From Leuctra nigra (Eukaryota; Arthropoda; Insecta; Plecoptera; Leuctridae), in contig OW203764.1 in assembly GCA_934045905.1 (NCBI GenBank), positions 37,135,434 through 37,199,433 of the forward strand: a stretch of DNA of 64,000 nucleotides, given 5' to 3'. Made by a program: the position numbers and the translations under genes. The notes under the pieces are model-generated. The model searched no databases. It was given only the letters and a program-made list of their open reading frames with translations, and was not told where the DNA came from. Positions 37,492-50,181 of the stretch are shown here, piece after piece (within the stretch, counting starts at the first letter, position 1; the number at the start of each line of letters is the position of its first letter).

Positions 37492-37761
37492 TGCTTCCAA
37501 AATAAAATGCCCCCTCAACCCCTTGTAAACTATTTCTCTTATCCATGCTCTTCTTTGTGTTTCTATTTCGCTGTGTCTCCTTTTATCTCAACACTATTGC
37601 TTATTTTACTACTGATTCTTGGTATAATGTAACAATATGTAAAAGGTAAATGTAATATGTAATTATGTAATATGTAAAGGTTGCACAAGGAAAGCGTATG
37701 GTTTAGGTAAAATTGTAAAATTTTGGAAGAAATAAAATTGTATTAAAAATAAAAAAAAAAA

Positions 37762-38507
37762 GCTCCTATTGTACTAGATTGCAGAAATACTACGGTACAC
37801 CCTGTGTAGGATAATATGTTGTTCACGTATAGGGTCTCCAATATTTCTTACAACTATTTGATCGATAATGTCGAGGCTTCCTATACGGCCAGCGCTCTGA
37901 GCTTCAATTTCAAATAACAAATTGGAAAAACTTGGGCACCTTGTTATAAACACTAACTTATTTTCAATCTATAGTTGGAAAGCAAGGATGAACTTTGTAT
38001 TGAACTCGTCTGAGACTTATCAAGTTCGCAGAAATAAAACCAGCGCGGCCTGCGGAAGTACCATGTGATATAATGTATTGCGGTGTTGATCGGTATAGGA
38101 GCAAGGGGGTGGGGGGGGGGGGCTCCTGAGACGCACAATGTCTGAAGCGAGACGAACTAATTAAATGTGTAATAATTGCTTGCATTGTCGTCGTCAAGCA
38201 TGTCTCGGTATAATTAACTCACGTGTAGCCCCCCCCCCCCCCCTCTCTCTCGCACCCTCCACCTCAACCTCCACCTTCTACTCTACACCTCAACGCCATG
38301 TGTCGACTTAATGATGACACGATCTGCTCGAAGCGCTTGTTGCAGAAGACGAAGACGCATCTTCTTGGCAGTTAAGAGTCGGATGCACTCGAAGATAAAC
38401 ATCGGAGATAATATTTTCTAATATCGTCATAGCGTTGAACCATTCAAATTATGAAATGTGAGAAAAATAATTAGCATAGCTAATATTTTAGTCGATTTGG
38501 GTAATAT
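37762..38507. other. Flank downstream of the LINE
   Basis: No gene. It holds a G-rich run (38105-38122) and a C14 run (38228-38241) about 110 bp apart, again opposed as at 9.1 kb. Confidence 0.45.
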
Positions 38508-38622
38508 TAACACCATGTTAAATACAATATTTGTGTCCAAACTCATAAAAAAAAATTGAAAAATACAGAAATTTCAGATTTCCACCAGTTTGGGCACAAA
38601 TATTGTATTGATAAGATGGTGT
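38508..38622. repeat. Foldback of about 115 bp
   Basis: AACACCATGTTAAATACAAT through GTCCAAACT pairs with AGTTTGGGCACAAATATTGT through GATGGTGTT around a loop of about 43 nt. A small foldback element is likely. Confidence 0.7.
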
Positions 38623-39274
38623 TTATATTTCTAATAAAATTTATTTTTGTCTCAAGTTTTTCGTAAATTGAATGGACGATATTTAGTAAATATTCTCTCC
38701 TATGTTTACTTCGAGTGAAACCGACTCGAAGACAGTAGGATCCAACAAATTAGATGAAACGCACAAGTTCAAACATTATCTGAGGAGTTCTGGATTTCAA
38801 GCACATTTAAATGTGATTTGATTTAGCTACAATGCAATAGGTGTTACCCAGATCTGGACAATACAACTGATGTAAATTACTTTGGAAACCGGAGCCACAG
38901 AGTGTCTATATTGCCTCATATAATAAATAAAGAACAAACCCCAACCTCATCCTCAAGTCCAATAAACTTAAATACTTTATTGACTACACAAACTGATATC
39001 TGAAGAATGAAACTGCAAGTCAATTTTTAGAGATATTAAAATATTATCCACCCATATATATTTTCGTTTTATTGGAATATTTTTAAAAATAATCTGTCCT
39101 TCAATTTTCTTGACGATTCAATCATGAAAATGAAATAGCAAATACCTATCTACGTGTGCATACGTTGTAAAATATTTATCCATAGGAGAAATGCCGAGCC
39201 AGTAGATACTCAGTCGCAAATAATTATTCTCAATATTCTTCCGAAGTATCCGATGGCACGCTATTTGCGCACTA
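38623..39274. other. No recognisable feature
   Basis: AT-rich, no supportable gene. Confidence 0.4.
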
Positions 39275-39874
39275 GTGGCCCTTACCTAGCGGCTGATTGC
39301 TGAACGAGAAGAACACATTTAAACAGAATATCTGTGCAGATTTCTATGAATTAAAATGTGAGTTATATAAACCCGAACATGCCACAAGGCAGAAACAGTT
39401 TGTACCAAACAATGGCACAAATATTAAGCTTTCTCTCTGCACCGAGTTTTCATACCCCCAGCGCCACGAGTGAAAGAAATATAAGCAACATTTGTGGGAA
39501 TGATCTTCAACTGTTTCATTTCTCATTGGCCGTGACCTAGCAACCGAGCAAATGTCAACAAATGTACTCAAAATATTTCGGAATCAGAACCAAGTCGCGC
39601 AAATTACTCTTTTTTATTAATATTTTGTAGACGAATAAACATTAGATAAACTTGTGTAAATTTTAAGGAGTGATAATGCGTAATATGTGCAGCAACATAA
39701 GGTATAACTGAAGCGAATTGGACGCCTTGCCAAAGGTAAGCTTCCTTCCCACAGCTTAGGTGGCTCTGTATGTACTTTTTGCAGCGCTATCTGTAGTCTA
39801 AACACGCTGCCTATAATGTCGGCAAGCTCCATTCACTCTCATTTGTGCTCCGTTCGACCGCTAGGTAGTGCCAC
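39275..39874. mobile_element. Probable 600-bp TIR element
   Basis: GTGGCCCTTACCTAGCGG at the left and CCGCTAGGTAGTGCCAC at the right are inverted (two differences in about 18). The interior frames on both strands have no transposase motifs. The target duplication is unclear. A non-autonomous DNA element is the likely explanation. Confidence 0.5.
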
Positions 39875-40512
39875 AATCTACATCGGAGAAAAAATCTTTG
39901 CTCATACGATTTTAATATTTTAATAATTATTTTAATTTGTATAATGAAATTATTTCCTGTTTACTCCTTATATCCGTTTAATAAAGCGAACCTTTAAATC
40001 CAGTTTTCCTATTAACACTGGGAATAACAACTTCATGATTAATTAAAATACATCTAGCAAATTATTGGTTCAAAACATTATTTTGTATAAAGAGGCATTG
40101 AATCAAGATTATTTGAAACTTCAATACAAAATGATATACGCAAGCTATCAGAATTCGTTTGCTCAACACTTTTCGCGAGTATTAATGTCGAAACGGAACG
40201 GCTTCTGCTATGCGTCTGCTTGAAACGCTGTCAAAGAAGTTACCCGCAGATCATCACTCCCTCCCACGTGATCGAAAGCGCCCGCCGGGCTGGATTGAAG
40301 ATGACGTTTATAAAGCGGCAACAAGAGCAAGAACTGGGGAGGAAGAAGAATGCCGTGAAGGATGAGTTTGTTTGAAGTGGCAAGATAACAATGTGGCCCA
40401 AGATAGAGGTTTTAGAAGCTGGTGGTGTTTATTTGGAGGCATTATTAAACGAGAAAGCAACAACGTTCCAATGGCCGAGCGAGGTGAACTCGAAATTAAA
40501 ATAGATACCATA
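39875..40512. other. No recognisable feature
   Basis: A moderately GC patch at 40180-40300 has no conserved frame; otherwise AT-rich. Confidence 0.35.
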
Positions 40513-40669
40513 AAGTATCTGAGCGGCTCTGGTTTCTAAGAAAATGTCACTTGCTGTTTGATTTCCACCTACCTATTGTAGTGTCAACAATGAGTTACAC
40601 ACTACAAATTATTGGTATCTGGAAATCAAACTGCATATTTTTTCATAAACCAGAGCCACTCAGATATTT
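40513..40669. repeat. Foldback of about 157 bp
   Basis: AGTATCTGAGCGGCTCTGGT pairs with CCAGAGCCACTCAGATATTT, and TTTGATTTCCACCTACC with GGTATCTGGAAATCAAA. Non-coding MITE-like structure 67 bp from the next one. Confidence 0.7.
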
Positions 40670-40736
40670 AATGGAATCGTCTATTATGAAAAATTTCATG
40701 TCTATATTTTTAGTTTAACTTAGACAAAATGACTAA

Positions 40737-40887
40737 GGGCCGGTCTTTCAATGCCTTGCTAACTTTTATACAGTCAATTAGGACTATATTGCCATGGCAG
40801 CAACCAATGACAATCCTAGAATGACCACTAACTAACTGTTAAGAGCTAATTGAGACTTTAGCAGAGTATTGAATGAAAGACCGGGCC
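40737..40887. mobile_element. Foldback MITE with GGGCC ends, copy 2
   Basis: The ends GGGCCGGTCTTTCAATGC and GAATGAAAGACCGGGCC are flanked by TAA on both sides (40734-40736, 40888-40890). Shares ACTATATTGCCATGGCA with the copy at 6177. The 3-bp TAA duplication suits PIF/Harbinger-type elements. Confidence 0.75.
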
Positions 40888-41557
40888 TAAGTGCTGGAAA
40901 AATTGGGACGTTTTAGCTTTAAGTTTAGTTTGGCCAAAATACTGTATTATTAAGTGTTTTTATTTTTTAGGATAGCTAATTTTTCAAATTTTTCTTAATT
41001 TGAGTGGTTCAAAGGTTATGGCGATTTTTAGGAAATATCATATCTCGTGTTTACCTTTGAGTGCAGCCGACTCGTAAAATGAGAAAGTTACAAAGTACTA
41101 ATGGTCGATGTGAACAGGATTTAATATCACCCGAGCACCCCGCATTTGTTTCATTCCCCTGTGGCTATTGACTAAGTTACAATCAAAATGAAGCAGCCAA
41201 TGTTGGCAAATGCCACTGCATTTTATTAATTAAAATGTTTGCTAAAAACAGAGAAGCCAAGGGGCGGCAGAAAACACATGGCTTCAGTAACCATACGCTC
41301 CTTATCAAAGAGAAAATATTGTTTGAAATTGAATTTCTGTTGCGAGGCCAGAGTTGTAGGAATATTTCCCAGCGGGTTAAAGCTTTATCAAAGTAAATTA
41401 TTCATTAAACAAGCATGACGACAATTTTCCATCGCAAAACCTATCAAAAGCCAGCTCTGTCAACGGTTTTAAGTTGAATTCTTTTTGAACTTTTTAAAAG
41501 TACGGAAAATTGTGATACCTAAAGTTAAATTGTGAAAATTGGAAAATATCATTCAAT
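40888..41557. other. No recognisable feature
   Basis: AT-rich sequence before composite copy 3; no gene seen. Confidence 0.4.
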
Positions 41558-43171
41558 ATCTAGTGGAGCGGTCGCTCCACGCCAGCCAAGTCGTACGGCG
41601 CGCGCACACTCTCATATAAAGGCTGGAGCAAACCCACTTTTACTGTAGGCATCAAAGTGGCATTTTCGGCCTACTGGATCTTAAAATTGGGGAATCTCAC
41701 ATTGTTGGAAAATATCTCAATTTCGAGCAATGGCCCACCCTACAACATATATCAAATTTGGGAACAATAGGTTACGCCCTTTGCGAGCTAGAGGGCCGTG
41801 AAAACCGTGTTTTAGGGCGGTTTTCATAATAATAATAACCCCATAAAAAACACTCCGTGTAAAAATACCCGCCAAGTCTCTTCAACTATAAAAAAATAGA
41901 AGAAATCTAAAAATTCAACACTGAAAAGAAGTGATATCAAAAAATGAGCCAAGTCAAAACTTAATTTTAAAAACCAAAATATACTTGGCGCATCGTGTAT
42001 ATAAATAGTATAGAAGCATATGCCAAAAATTAAATGTACCTAAATATATATAATATACCTATAATGCCCTTAAAAACGATGCGCCAAGTATATTTTGGTT
42101 TTTAAAATTAAGTTTTGACTTGGCTCATTTTTTGATATCACTTCTTTTCAGTGTTGAATTTTTAGATTTCTTCTATTTTTTTATAGTTGAAGAGACTTGG
42201 CGGGTATTTTTACACGGAGTGTTTTTTATGGGGATATCACTTATTTTTTTAGTTTATTTACACAACTTGTAACACACATCGGAGCAACAATGACCAATTA
42301 CTTTTAAAAAATACGCCATTTCCGAATTGGTTAATACGAAAAATTTTGTTTGGTGCTCAATATACCTAAGCTTAAAGTGATATTCCATGAAGAATTGCGC
42401 AAGCTTCGTAACAATCAGTCCAGCCGTTTTCGAGATATGGTATCACTTCCGGTTTTCAAAATGGCGACTAAAATTACTGCCACATAGAATTTATTTCTAT
42501 AAATGTTATGTATCATTATAAGCCTTCTGAATATGTAGTTATTGTAGTAAGAGGTCATTTAAATCTAGTTCTTCATTTTCATGACGTCATTTCCGGTTTC
42601 GGTAATAGTACATCTCTACTTTAACTATTGATATTCCATATAGATGACCGTCTGAATCATTTGGCGCTGGTTTAATTCCTAACGGTCTAGCTGTTTTCGA
42701 GATAATACGTCACTTCCGGTTTCAAAATGGCGGCTTCCTGTTGGTTTTATAAAAAGGCACCTCAGACGCCAAAAGTGCACATGTGGTGAAAATTTCAGAT
42801 CGATCGGCTCAGCCGTTTAGGCTGTGGCGGTGATTGCGGTGTTTCCTGATATCATCATCATCATCAGATCAAGATAGGTTTTAAAAGGGGTGTAATTTCA
42901 CGTTTTTCACGGCCCTCTAGCTCGCAAACGGCATAACATATTGTTCCCTAATTTGGTATATGTAGTGGGGTGGGCCATAGCTCGAAATTAAGATATATCG
43001 CAACAATGTGAGATTTTCTAATTTTAAGATCCAGTAGGCCGAAAATGCCGTGTTGTTGCTTACAGTAAAAGTGGTTGGTCTGCTCCTCAGTTTATTATGC
43101 ATATACGGTATGTTGAGTGAGTGTGAGTGTACGGTACGACTTGGCTGGGTGGAGCGACCGCTCCACTAGAT
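41558..43171. mobile_element. Composite TIR/palindrome element, copy 3, with both TIRs
   Basis: This is the only copy here with both ends: ATCTAGTGGAGCGGTC.. at the left and ..GACCGCTCCACTAGAT at the right, about 250 bp of TIR each. An AAT on either side may be the target duplication. Between the TIRs are the palindrome (41839-42233), two units of about 270 bp (anchors near 42430 and 42700), the GGCTCAGCCGTTTAGGCTG block and a (CAT)n tract. Each TIR tip is itself a hairpin (GTGGAGCG-gt-CGCTCCAC). No transposase is encoded. I do not recognise the superfamily. Confidence 0.75.
41839..42233. repeat. About 400-bp palindrome, copy 3
   Basis: The arms share the private variants ATACCCGCC and TTCAACACTG on both sides. 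The unit array abuts on the right (GGGGATATCAC); a (AAT)n run from the TIR abuts on the left. Confidence 0.88.
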
Positions 43172-44701
43172 AATAATCTTAGTAGTAGTAGTATCATGGA
43201 ATTCAAATCCGGTAAACAGGCCACAGCCTAAACGGCTGAACCGATTGATCTCACATTTTTACCACGTGTGCACTTTTGGCGTCTGATTTGCCCTCCCCCC
43301 CTTGACTTTTTTTGTGCCGCCATTTTGAAACCGGAAGTGACATCATATCTCGACAACGGCTTAGCTGATTGGAACGAAAATAGCGCCAATCGATTCGGAC
43401 GGTCAACTATATGGATTATAAATAGCAACAGACTAAAATTTATGTTAACGAAACCGGAAATGACGTCATGAAATTTGAAATACATCGATTGGCATTTCGG
43501 CAACAAATTTGATCCGATTATTTTGATATTTATGTAACGTATGTACTTTTGATATCTCATTTGACTTGTAATAAAACCAACCGGAAGCCGCCATTTTGAA
43601 ACCGGAAGTGACATCATATATCAATAACAGCTAAATAGATTTGAACGAAACCAGAGCTAAACAATTTAGACGGTCAACTTTATGTATTATCATCAATAAT
43701 ATTTGCAGTTTTCCATACCAAAACTGGAAATGACGTCACACTTTTTAAGAATCTCACAAATTTACATGTTGATGCAATAAATATACTATTTCAGACAGCT
43801 TATAATAAAATGTAATCATGTTTAAATTATAATTCAAGGAGTCAGTGATTTCAGCAGCCATTTTGAAACCGGAAGAAACGCCATATCTCGAAAACTGGTT
43901 GACAGATCGGTATGAAACTAGCGCGAAACGATTCGGAAGGCCATCTCTATGGAATAGGAACAGTCAAACTAGAATGTTCCTATTTATGAGACCGAAAATG
44001 ACGTCATTCAAATTTATAAATTATTATAATCCCCTCCTATACAATAAATACATATTCAGAAAGCTTAAAATGATACACATCGTTTATAGTTATAAATTCT
44101 ATGTGGCAGTGCAGAAAGTTCAGCAGCCATTTTGACAACGGATATGTTGCCATATCTCGGAACTTGGTTGACCGATTGGAATGAAACCTTTGCTATTCTT
44201 CATGAAAATAACCAAATTGTAAAGGGTGATTTTTTTTAAGGATATAGTAATTGTTCATTCGATTGTCACAAGTTGTAAGAATAAACTAAAAAAAGTAGTG
44301 ATATCCCATTAAAAAAAACTTCGTGTAAAAATAACAGCCAAGTCTCTTCAACTAAAAAAAAATATAAAATCTAAAAATTCTGCACTGAAAAGTAGTGATA
44401 TCAAAAAATGAGCCAAGTCAAAACTTTATTTGAAAATCAAAAAATACTTGGCGCATCGTTTTTTTAGGGCATTATAGGTGTACTATGTATTTGGATATTT
44501 TATGTATATTTTATAATTGGCCTATACTTCCAAGCTTTTTATATACACGATGCGCCAAGTATTTTTTGATTTTCAAATAAAGTTTTGACTTGGCTCATTT
44601 TTTGATATCACTACTTTTCAGTGCAGAATTTTTAGATTTCATATTTTTTTTTAGTTGAAGAGACTTGGCTGTTATTTTTACACGAAGTGTTTTTTAATGG
44701 G
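43172..44701. mobile_element. Composite element, copy 4: four-unit array plus palindrome
   Basis: Directly abutting copy 3: (TAG)n, GAATTCAAATCCGGTAA, the GGCCACAGCCTAAACGGCTG block, then four tandem units (anchors near 43317, 43590, 43857 and 44127), each with GCCATTTTGA and a degenerate GAAGTGACGTCATATCTCG, and a palindrome at the far end. The first half resembles copy 2 read backwards. It has no TIR of its own. The mid-unit GAAATGACGTCAT motif shows that each unit is internally duplicated. Confidence 0.7.
44305..44701. repeat. About 400-bp palindrome, copy 4
   Basis: Both outer ends read CCCATTAAAA rather than CCCCATAAAA, and both arms have AATAACAGCC: private changes present on both sides. 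The unit array abuts the left side. Confidence 0.88.
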
Positions 44702-44870
44702 ATTAACTACTACTACCTCAAAGTTCAGACATATTTTTTCTACACTAAGCCATTGACAGTAAATAAATCCATGGCCACTTTAAGAATAACACTGTGTGAA
44801 ATATGTTCAAACATGAAGTATTTATGCACAGTATCGATCACTTATTAAAGATTAAACAGTAGTTTCTTTA

Positions 44871-45704
44871 TACCGGGTGGCGCAAAAATAAATCCCCCTG
44901 ATTGAGAGGTCACTATATCGAAACTATTATAGATAGGATTCTGAAATTTGTACACATATTAGATAACATACAAAAATTTAATATGTGCAAGTTTCAAAAA
45001 CATTACTATTGTAGGAAAAAGGTTACAGCTGTTCAAATTTGGTTGTTAAAAAATTGATTAAACGGAGCTCAAATAGCGCGCGTCGAGAAAACTTCCAATG
45101 GCCGGGACGCTGTTTCTTCAAAACTAATGACGATATCAAGCTGAAAATATCAAATTATATTGAAAATATATAAGGATCGATTGTGTCAAAATTTCAGTCA
45201 TTTTGAATGAATAGAAATAAAATTATGGAATCTTGAAGTTAAGCGTAAAATCGGATAATGAAGATTATTTCTAAACTTTTATTACACACGTTACAAAAGT
45301 GATTATTTTCCCACTATTCTGTTTTCAAGCTCAAATTCAAGATTCCATAATTTTCGTTCCATTCATTCAAATTGATTGAAATTTGTACACAATCGATCCT
45401 AATCTATTTTGAATATAATTTGAAATTTTCAGCTTGATATCGTACTTAGTTTTGAAGAAACAGCGTCCCGGCCATTGGAAGTTTTCTGGACGCGCGCTAT
45501 TAGAGCTCCGTTTAATCAATTTTTTGATAACCAAATTTGAACAGCTGTAACTTTTGTTCTACAATAGTAATGTTTTTGAAACTTGCACATATTAAATTTT
45601 TGTATGTTTTCTAATATGTGTACAAATTTCAGAATCCTATCTATAATAGTTTCGATATAGTGACCTCTCAATCAGGGGGATTTTTTTTTGCGCTATACCC
45701 GGTA
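44871..45704. mobile_element. 834-bp foldback element with TACCGGGTGGCGC end, copy 1
   Basis: Arms of about 380 bp: TACCGGGTGGCGCAAAAA..CCCCCTGATTGAGAGGTC pairs with GACCTCTCAATCAGGGGG..ATACCCGGTA. The short centre near 45280 (TTTATTACACACGTTACAAAAG) is the only unpaired part. The ends and a TA flank suggest a Tc1/mariner-related MITE. Non-coding. Confidence 0.85.
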
Positions 45705-46569
45705 GATTCAAATTTATTAATACGTGATAATATTTTCTATAATTTCTATAATTTCAATGTATAAAATAAAAATACATAGATACATATATCGTAAATAATC
45801 TTGCAAACAATTGCACTCTTAAAGTGGTTCGGTTTTATGGATGTCAAAATAATACTATTTTGGAGAGATGATTCTAGGAGACGGAGATGAAATAGGGATG
45901 CTCAGTTAGAAACCAAATCGTCAATAATCGTCAATATGTTGACTAGACGACTGACTGTAAATATCATTAAACTTTTACAACCCCTGCATGAGCTACCGGA
46001 TATGGTATATCTGCTTTGCTACTCTAATCTCATTTTACTACATCCCGTCAAACTGTATAATTTCCTATTTGATGAAGAATGATCCCCAGTATATTATTAT
46101 GATTTCAATAACTAAAACAATTTTGACATAATGTTGTTTAAACCTTATCAAAACATAACATTGTCGACAATAAAGTACTCTTGCAGGCCGCGTTAATGTC
46201 TACTATGAAATCAATCCACTGGGGGGTGGAAATGGGGACATAAAGCTGGTGGATGACAAGTGTAATCACCATGTCAAGGACTGCCAGTGAATTACTCCGC
46301 ACTCGTTGGTAACATAACACAAGCTGATTGAGGGTCTGCAGTGTTGAATGTCAGACTTTAATTGCAACTAGATACGAGTTGGGGTTTTATAACACTGCAC
46401 AACACTACGGGGTGACAAGTTTTAAACATAGCATTTGGATAAAATGTTGTAAGGTAATTGAGAGGGTGGGGAGGAAAACATGTTAAAGCCAAATTAAAAG
46501 AAATTTCGATTTTAAATATTCGGTGACCTGGCGGAAATAGGAGTAAAAGAGCACCACAAACGTGATACA
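45705..46569. other. No recognisable feature
   Basis: AT-rich; no gene seen. Confidence 0.4.
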
Positions 46570-46583
46570 TTAGAGAGGATTAC

Positions 46584-46875
46584 ATTTTTATTTTGTCTGG
46601 GGCTTAAGGTCGCACTGTTCTGCAGCGAGGTTAATGGCGACTGATGAATGATTATGATGATGATGATTGGGAGATGATGGTGAAGAGTAGGTAAGGATGG
46701 AAGGTGGGAAGGTGGCGGTCGAGGCCAGCTATTAGTAGGGTACCTTCCCAGCATTTGCCTGTCGACTAAGGGGAATACCACAAAAAAACCCCAATCAAAA
46801 AGGACGGCCGCGGAAATAGAACCCGGGCCTCCGGAATACAAGTTCAGAGCGTTACCACTCAGCCAACCTGTTCCG
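46584..46875 (-). mobile_element. tRNA-derived SINE with 14-bp target duplication
   Basis: The 292-bp element is flanked by exact direct repeats TTAGAGAGGATTAC (46570-46583, 46876-46889). On the minus strand its head has a pol III A-box-like TGGCTGAGTGGT (46853-46864) and a B-box-like GGTTCTATTTCCG (46811-46823), spaced as in a tRNA; a unique body and an AAAATAAAAAT tail follow. No cloverleaf gene is claimed because the B box is altered and the tRNA continues into SINE body. Mobilisation would depend on a LINE enzyme. Confidence 0.85.
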
Positions 46876-46889
46876 TTAGAGAGGATTAC

Positions 46890-49325
46890 CTATTGATTGT
46901 CGCTGAATACTCGTTTCGGCCCTAAAAATGTTTTCCTCGTCTCAATTTGAAAGTGTCCCAGGTTAATAAAACTTATTCTTTCGTTTCGATTGTTATTTTC
47001 TTTCTTACCTGAGGTTTAAAACATGAAGTGGTAGACTTTTCAAGCACGCAGAGCGAGCGTCACTTTTAACACTCTACAGTGTTTTATTCATCTGTGGTTC
47101 CTTCCCATATACAGTTCAGATCTGTCCTCTCTTCAAGCTGTATATTGATTAGAAACACGTATTCTAAAATATTACAATAATAATGTTTCGTTATGTTTTG
47201 AAATAATTATTTTCAAGATAACTGGGCTTCGTATCTTCCACTTGATCCTATGTCTACAGAACGTTTCTATCGTAAGGCATACAAAATAGAATAACTTTTA
47301 GTAGCTCTAAAAAGGTAAATGTTTGGGCTCACCTCATCGACATTCCCATTAATATTCGTTTAAAACTCTTGTCAAAAATTTATAAAATTCTCATTTATAT
47401 GTATTATAGCGAGTGGTTGCTAATCACCATCTGAAGCTACGCGCGGTGTCCTGCACGTATCGGCGTGGACGGGCCGGGCCACTCGACTTACCCATTGTTC
47501 AATGTTTGGCGAGAGTTTGGTGGTGGGGTCACGTCGAAGCTGCCATTTGCATTGGTAATACACAAGCATAACACAAGCACAAGCACAAGCATAACATCGC
47601 CAGCAGAACAACGTGTTCTATATGTAAAGGACGTCAGTACGAGTGCATGGTGCAATAATATTGCACCGGACGTGTTGCGAGCACTCGACATGCTCTTAGC
47701 GAAGAATTATTATAACAGGGTCATTGTTTTTCATTCTTGTTTTTGGAAAATTGTTTAAATTTGATATTGGTTTGGAACTAGGAAATGATGTTGAGGTTTT
47801 AGCTTGAATAAAACTGAAATAAAATGTGGAACGTGCACAGGGATTTAGAGAGGAAATAAAAGTATAACTATGTTACTAATGCTAAAACTATTCAACTATT
47901 TTTATATGTCTGGTTGGAGTAAAACAAAGTTCGAGAATCTTTTGTACATATGTAGTTCGTTTGAAATCAAATATGTTTTAAACAACTGCGACCGACAACT
48001 GTTACTTAGAGAATAATTACAATAACAACAACAATATTACGGAAAATAAAGTGGTTTTCCTCGGGATCAAAAGAATTTGCATTTTCGTATGATTTTTTTA
48101 AATCTAGACAGAGTTTAAAGCTTCTTTCTAAACACCTACCGACATCGTTAACACAAAATAACTGAGATAACGAAATTTTATGTATTTTCATGAGATCATT
48201 AAAAGTATTGCGGTAGTTAAAAATTGACATATTTGTCGCCGCATATTACTATTTGTAACGCAAATAAATAACTTTGAATTGAATTGAAAATATTGTAAGC
48301 CATATCAATAACGAAGTATTTCAACTTTTTCCACTGCGACAGCCGCAATCAACAAGAACATATTTTACAACTATGCGCTGTCCAATTACGATGAAACTTT
48401 TACTGTAACACAAATATTTTCTCTGAATTGATACACACATTTCAAAATGAGAGTTGAATGAACTCTCACTGTCTCATCGGAGAAAGCCGCGTTCGGAAAA
48501 TATCTGAACATTAAAAGCATCGAAAGGCGTGTGACTCAACTTCCATGGAAAATACATTGCCCAGCGGCATGGAAATACGTTCTACTTTCACATCAAACGG
48601 CCACACAGTTTTATAAAACTTTCAAATATATATTTTCTCACTGATCAAGTTTTGAACTTAAGGCCTGGGGTATCAAAATAAGTGGGCAAACAAACGATTA
48701 TTCTCTACTAATCCACAAAGATGGCTGGCTGAATTTTGTCACATTTATGCTAAGATAACAACATACCTGATACAGAACACAAATAATATTGTAAACCAGT
48801 TAAATAGACATTTCAATTAACAAAACATACAAATTATAAACGTATCCAAAAGCATCGAAATGGATGACAATTAATTTTAATCCCCGTTTCGTTCCGATGG
48901 CCCGCGCGAACCCATAGATTAATTGAGTGTGCAATTATGTACATACGCCTCTCTATACAATCATGTGACGATGGGCCCATCCAATGTGACCATGTGTGTA
49001 CGCCTAGTAGGCAGAATTAGCATATCAATTTACTTCGGTTTCGAAACCATTCGTCACTTTGATTGTGTGGTATATGCAGTATTAATATGCGCATATTTTC
49101 AGTGTGTTTTGTAAGCTAATTGAAATCGAGTGTGCATATCAACTAGTTTGCGAGGATTTAGATTTAGGTACAAGCGTTGCTTCTATACCTGCATATCAAT
49201 TATTTATAGCAGCTAATTTTCATTTGTAATCGTTTCTTTCAAAGAACTTGATAGAAATTTATTGATATATAAATTGCGTATGAGGGCGTATTCTTTTGGA
49301 AATCCTTTGTGTACTCGATTAAATT
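46890..49325. other. Non-coding stretch with minor repeats
   Basis: It contains a degraded Helitron-like 5' end (AGAGCGAGCGTCAC near 47050), a (CACAAG)n patch near 47575, and a 9-bp stem GGTGCAATA-a-TATTGCACC at 47649-47667. The frames at 47420-47760 have no recognised domain. Confidence 0.4.
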
Positions 49326-50181
49326 ATACCGGCTGGTAAAAAAAAACGCATAGTGGGTGAATACCTTGATATTACTCGCAGAAAATGTCACATGTGATAT
49401 CAGACTAAGATCGTACGTGATCGTAATATCGTAAGTTGTGTACAAGTTTGAAACACATTCTTTTTATGGGAAGGAATTTGGCATACAATAGGTAGGTAAG
49501 ATATTTCATTATTATAATATTAAGATCCGTGTTCAATAGAAGTTTCGTAAAGAAGCGAGAAAGGATGTTGAATTCCTTGGAGAAATGTGGACATTCAGTC
49601 CTGATCGGAAAATTTTCAGAAATGTAGAGTAGGTAAAAGCATGTTGAAGGCAGTAGAACAAATCTGCAGATTGGAAACGGCAGATCGCCACCACCACGAG
49701 AGTTTCTCAATCTCTATTCACCGTATCTACTTTATGAATGAAAATAGGTGGCCTCCAAATTATTTTGACCTAAATCCGTTAGAAAACTTTGCATGGATAC
49801 TTTGACCGAGAGTGTGATCGAAGGACTTTGTTTGTGAACTTTTATCAAAAGATCCATTGAGCGAGAAACATTCTCGGAAAACACATATCTATAGGATATC
49901 GTGATATCGTGATTAGCTATAGGATAATCGTGAAATTTGACAACGGCCCACCGATTTAACATAAATCAACTTAATTTTACTTCACAATTTGAGCAAATAT
50001 CTCTCTTAATTTTAAAAGAGCAAAAATATCATTATACGCACTGAAATGATATGAAATTAATAATAAATAAGAATGCATATGATTTTTAAATAAAATATGT
50101 AATTTTCAAGCCAGGATTTTTAAATCAATCTCCAGTAATCATATTGACCATTGTGTTCGTCTTTTTGGCCACCCGGATTAT
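49326..50181 (+). pseudogene. Decayed Tc1/mariner transposon with transposase remnant
   Basis: TIR-like ends TACCGGCTGGTAAAAA and TTTTTGGCCACCCGGATTA bound the region. At 49749 the + frame reads WPPNYFDLNPLENFAWIL before a stop. This is the characteristic Tc1/mariner WP..SPDLNPIE..W segment and includes the last catalytic acid (E) of the DDE triad. Upstream, at about 49589, TFSPDRKIF may be the degenerate second catalytic block. The coding region is destroyed by stops and frameshifts. The family cuts and pastes at TA sites. The terminal sequence resembles that of the foldbacks at 44871, 53679 and 59266, so a relative of this element may have mobilised them. Confidence 0.75.

Larger units (their letters stand above)
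31601..37761 (+). mobile_element. Nearly intact LINE (Jockey/CR1 group), split by a Helitron-like insertion
   Basis: Order: 5'UTR, ORF1 (31708-32625), ORF2 endonuclease half (32694-34109), foreign 1398-bp insert, ORF2 reverse transcriptase half (35508-37181), 3'UTR with a stem-loop (37460-37491), AATAAA at 37731 and a poly(A) end (37750-37761). Removing the insert restores one frame of about 1029 codons with every catalytic motif, so the element was probably active until that insertion. Transposition is by target-primed reverse transcription in this class. The 5' boundary is approximate because no convincing target duplication was found. The clade within Jockey/CR1 is uncertain. Confidence 0.85.

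Noticed and set aside
31601..37761. Interpretation of the reverse transcriptase region as a retrovirus or host gene
   Set aside because: Apurinic-type endonuclease, lack of LTR, integrase and protease, coiled-coil ORF1 and poly(A) tail identify a non-LTR retrotransposon.
46806..46875. tRNA gene on the minus strand
   Set aside because: The B box is altered, the sequence runs on into a SINE body, and a 14-bp target duplication flanks the whole.
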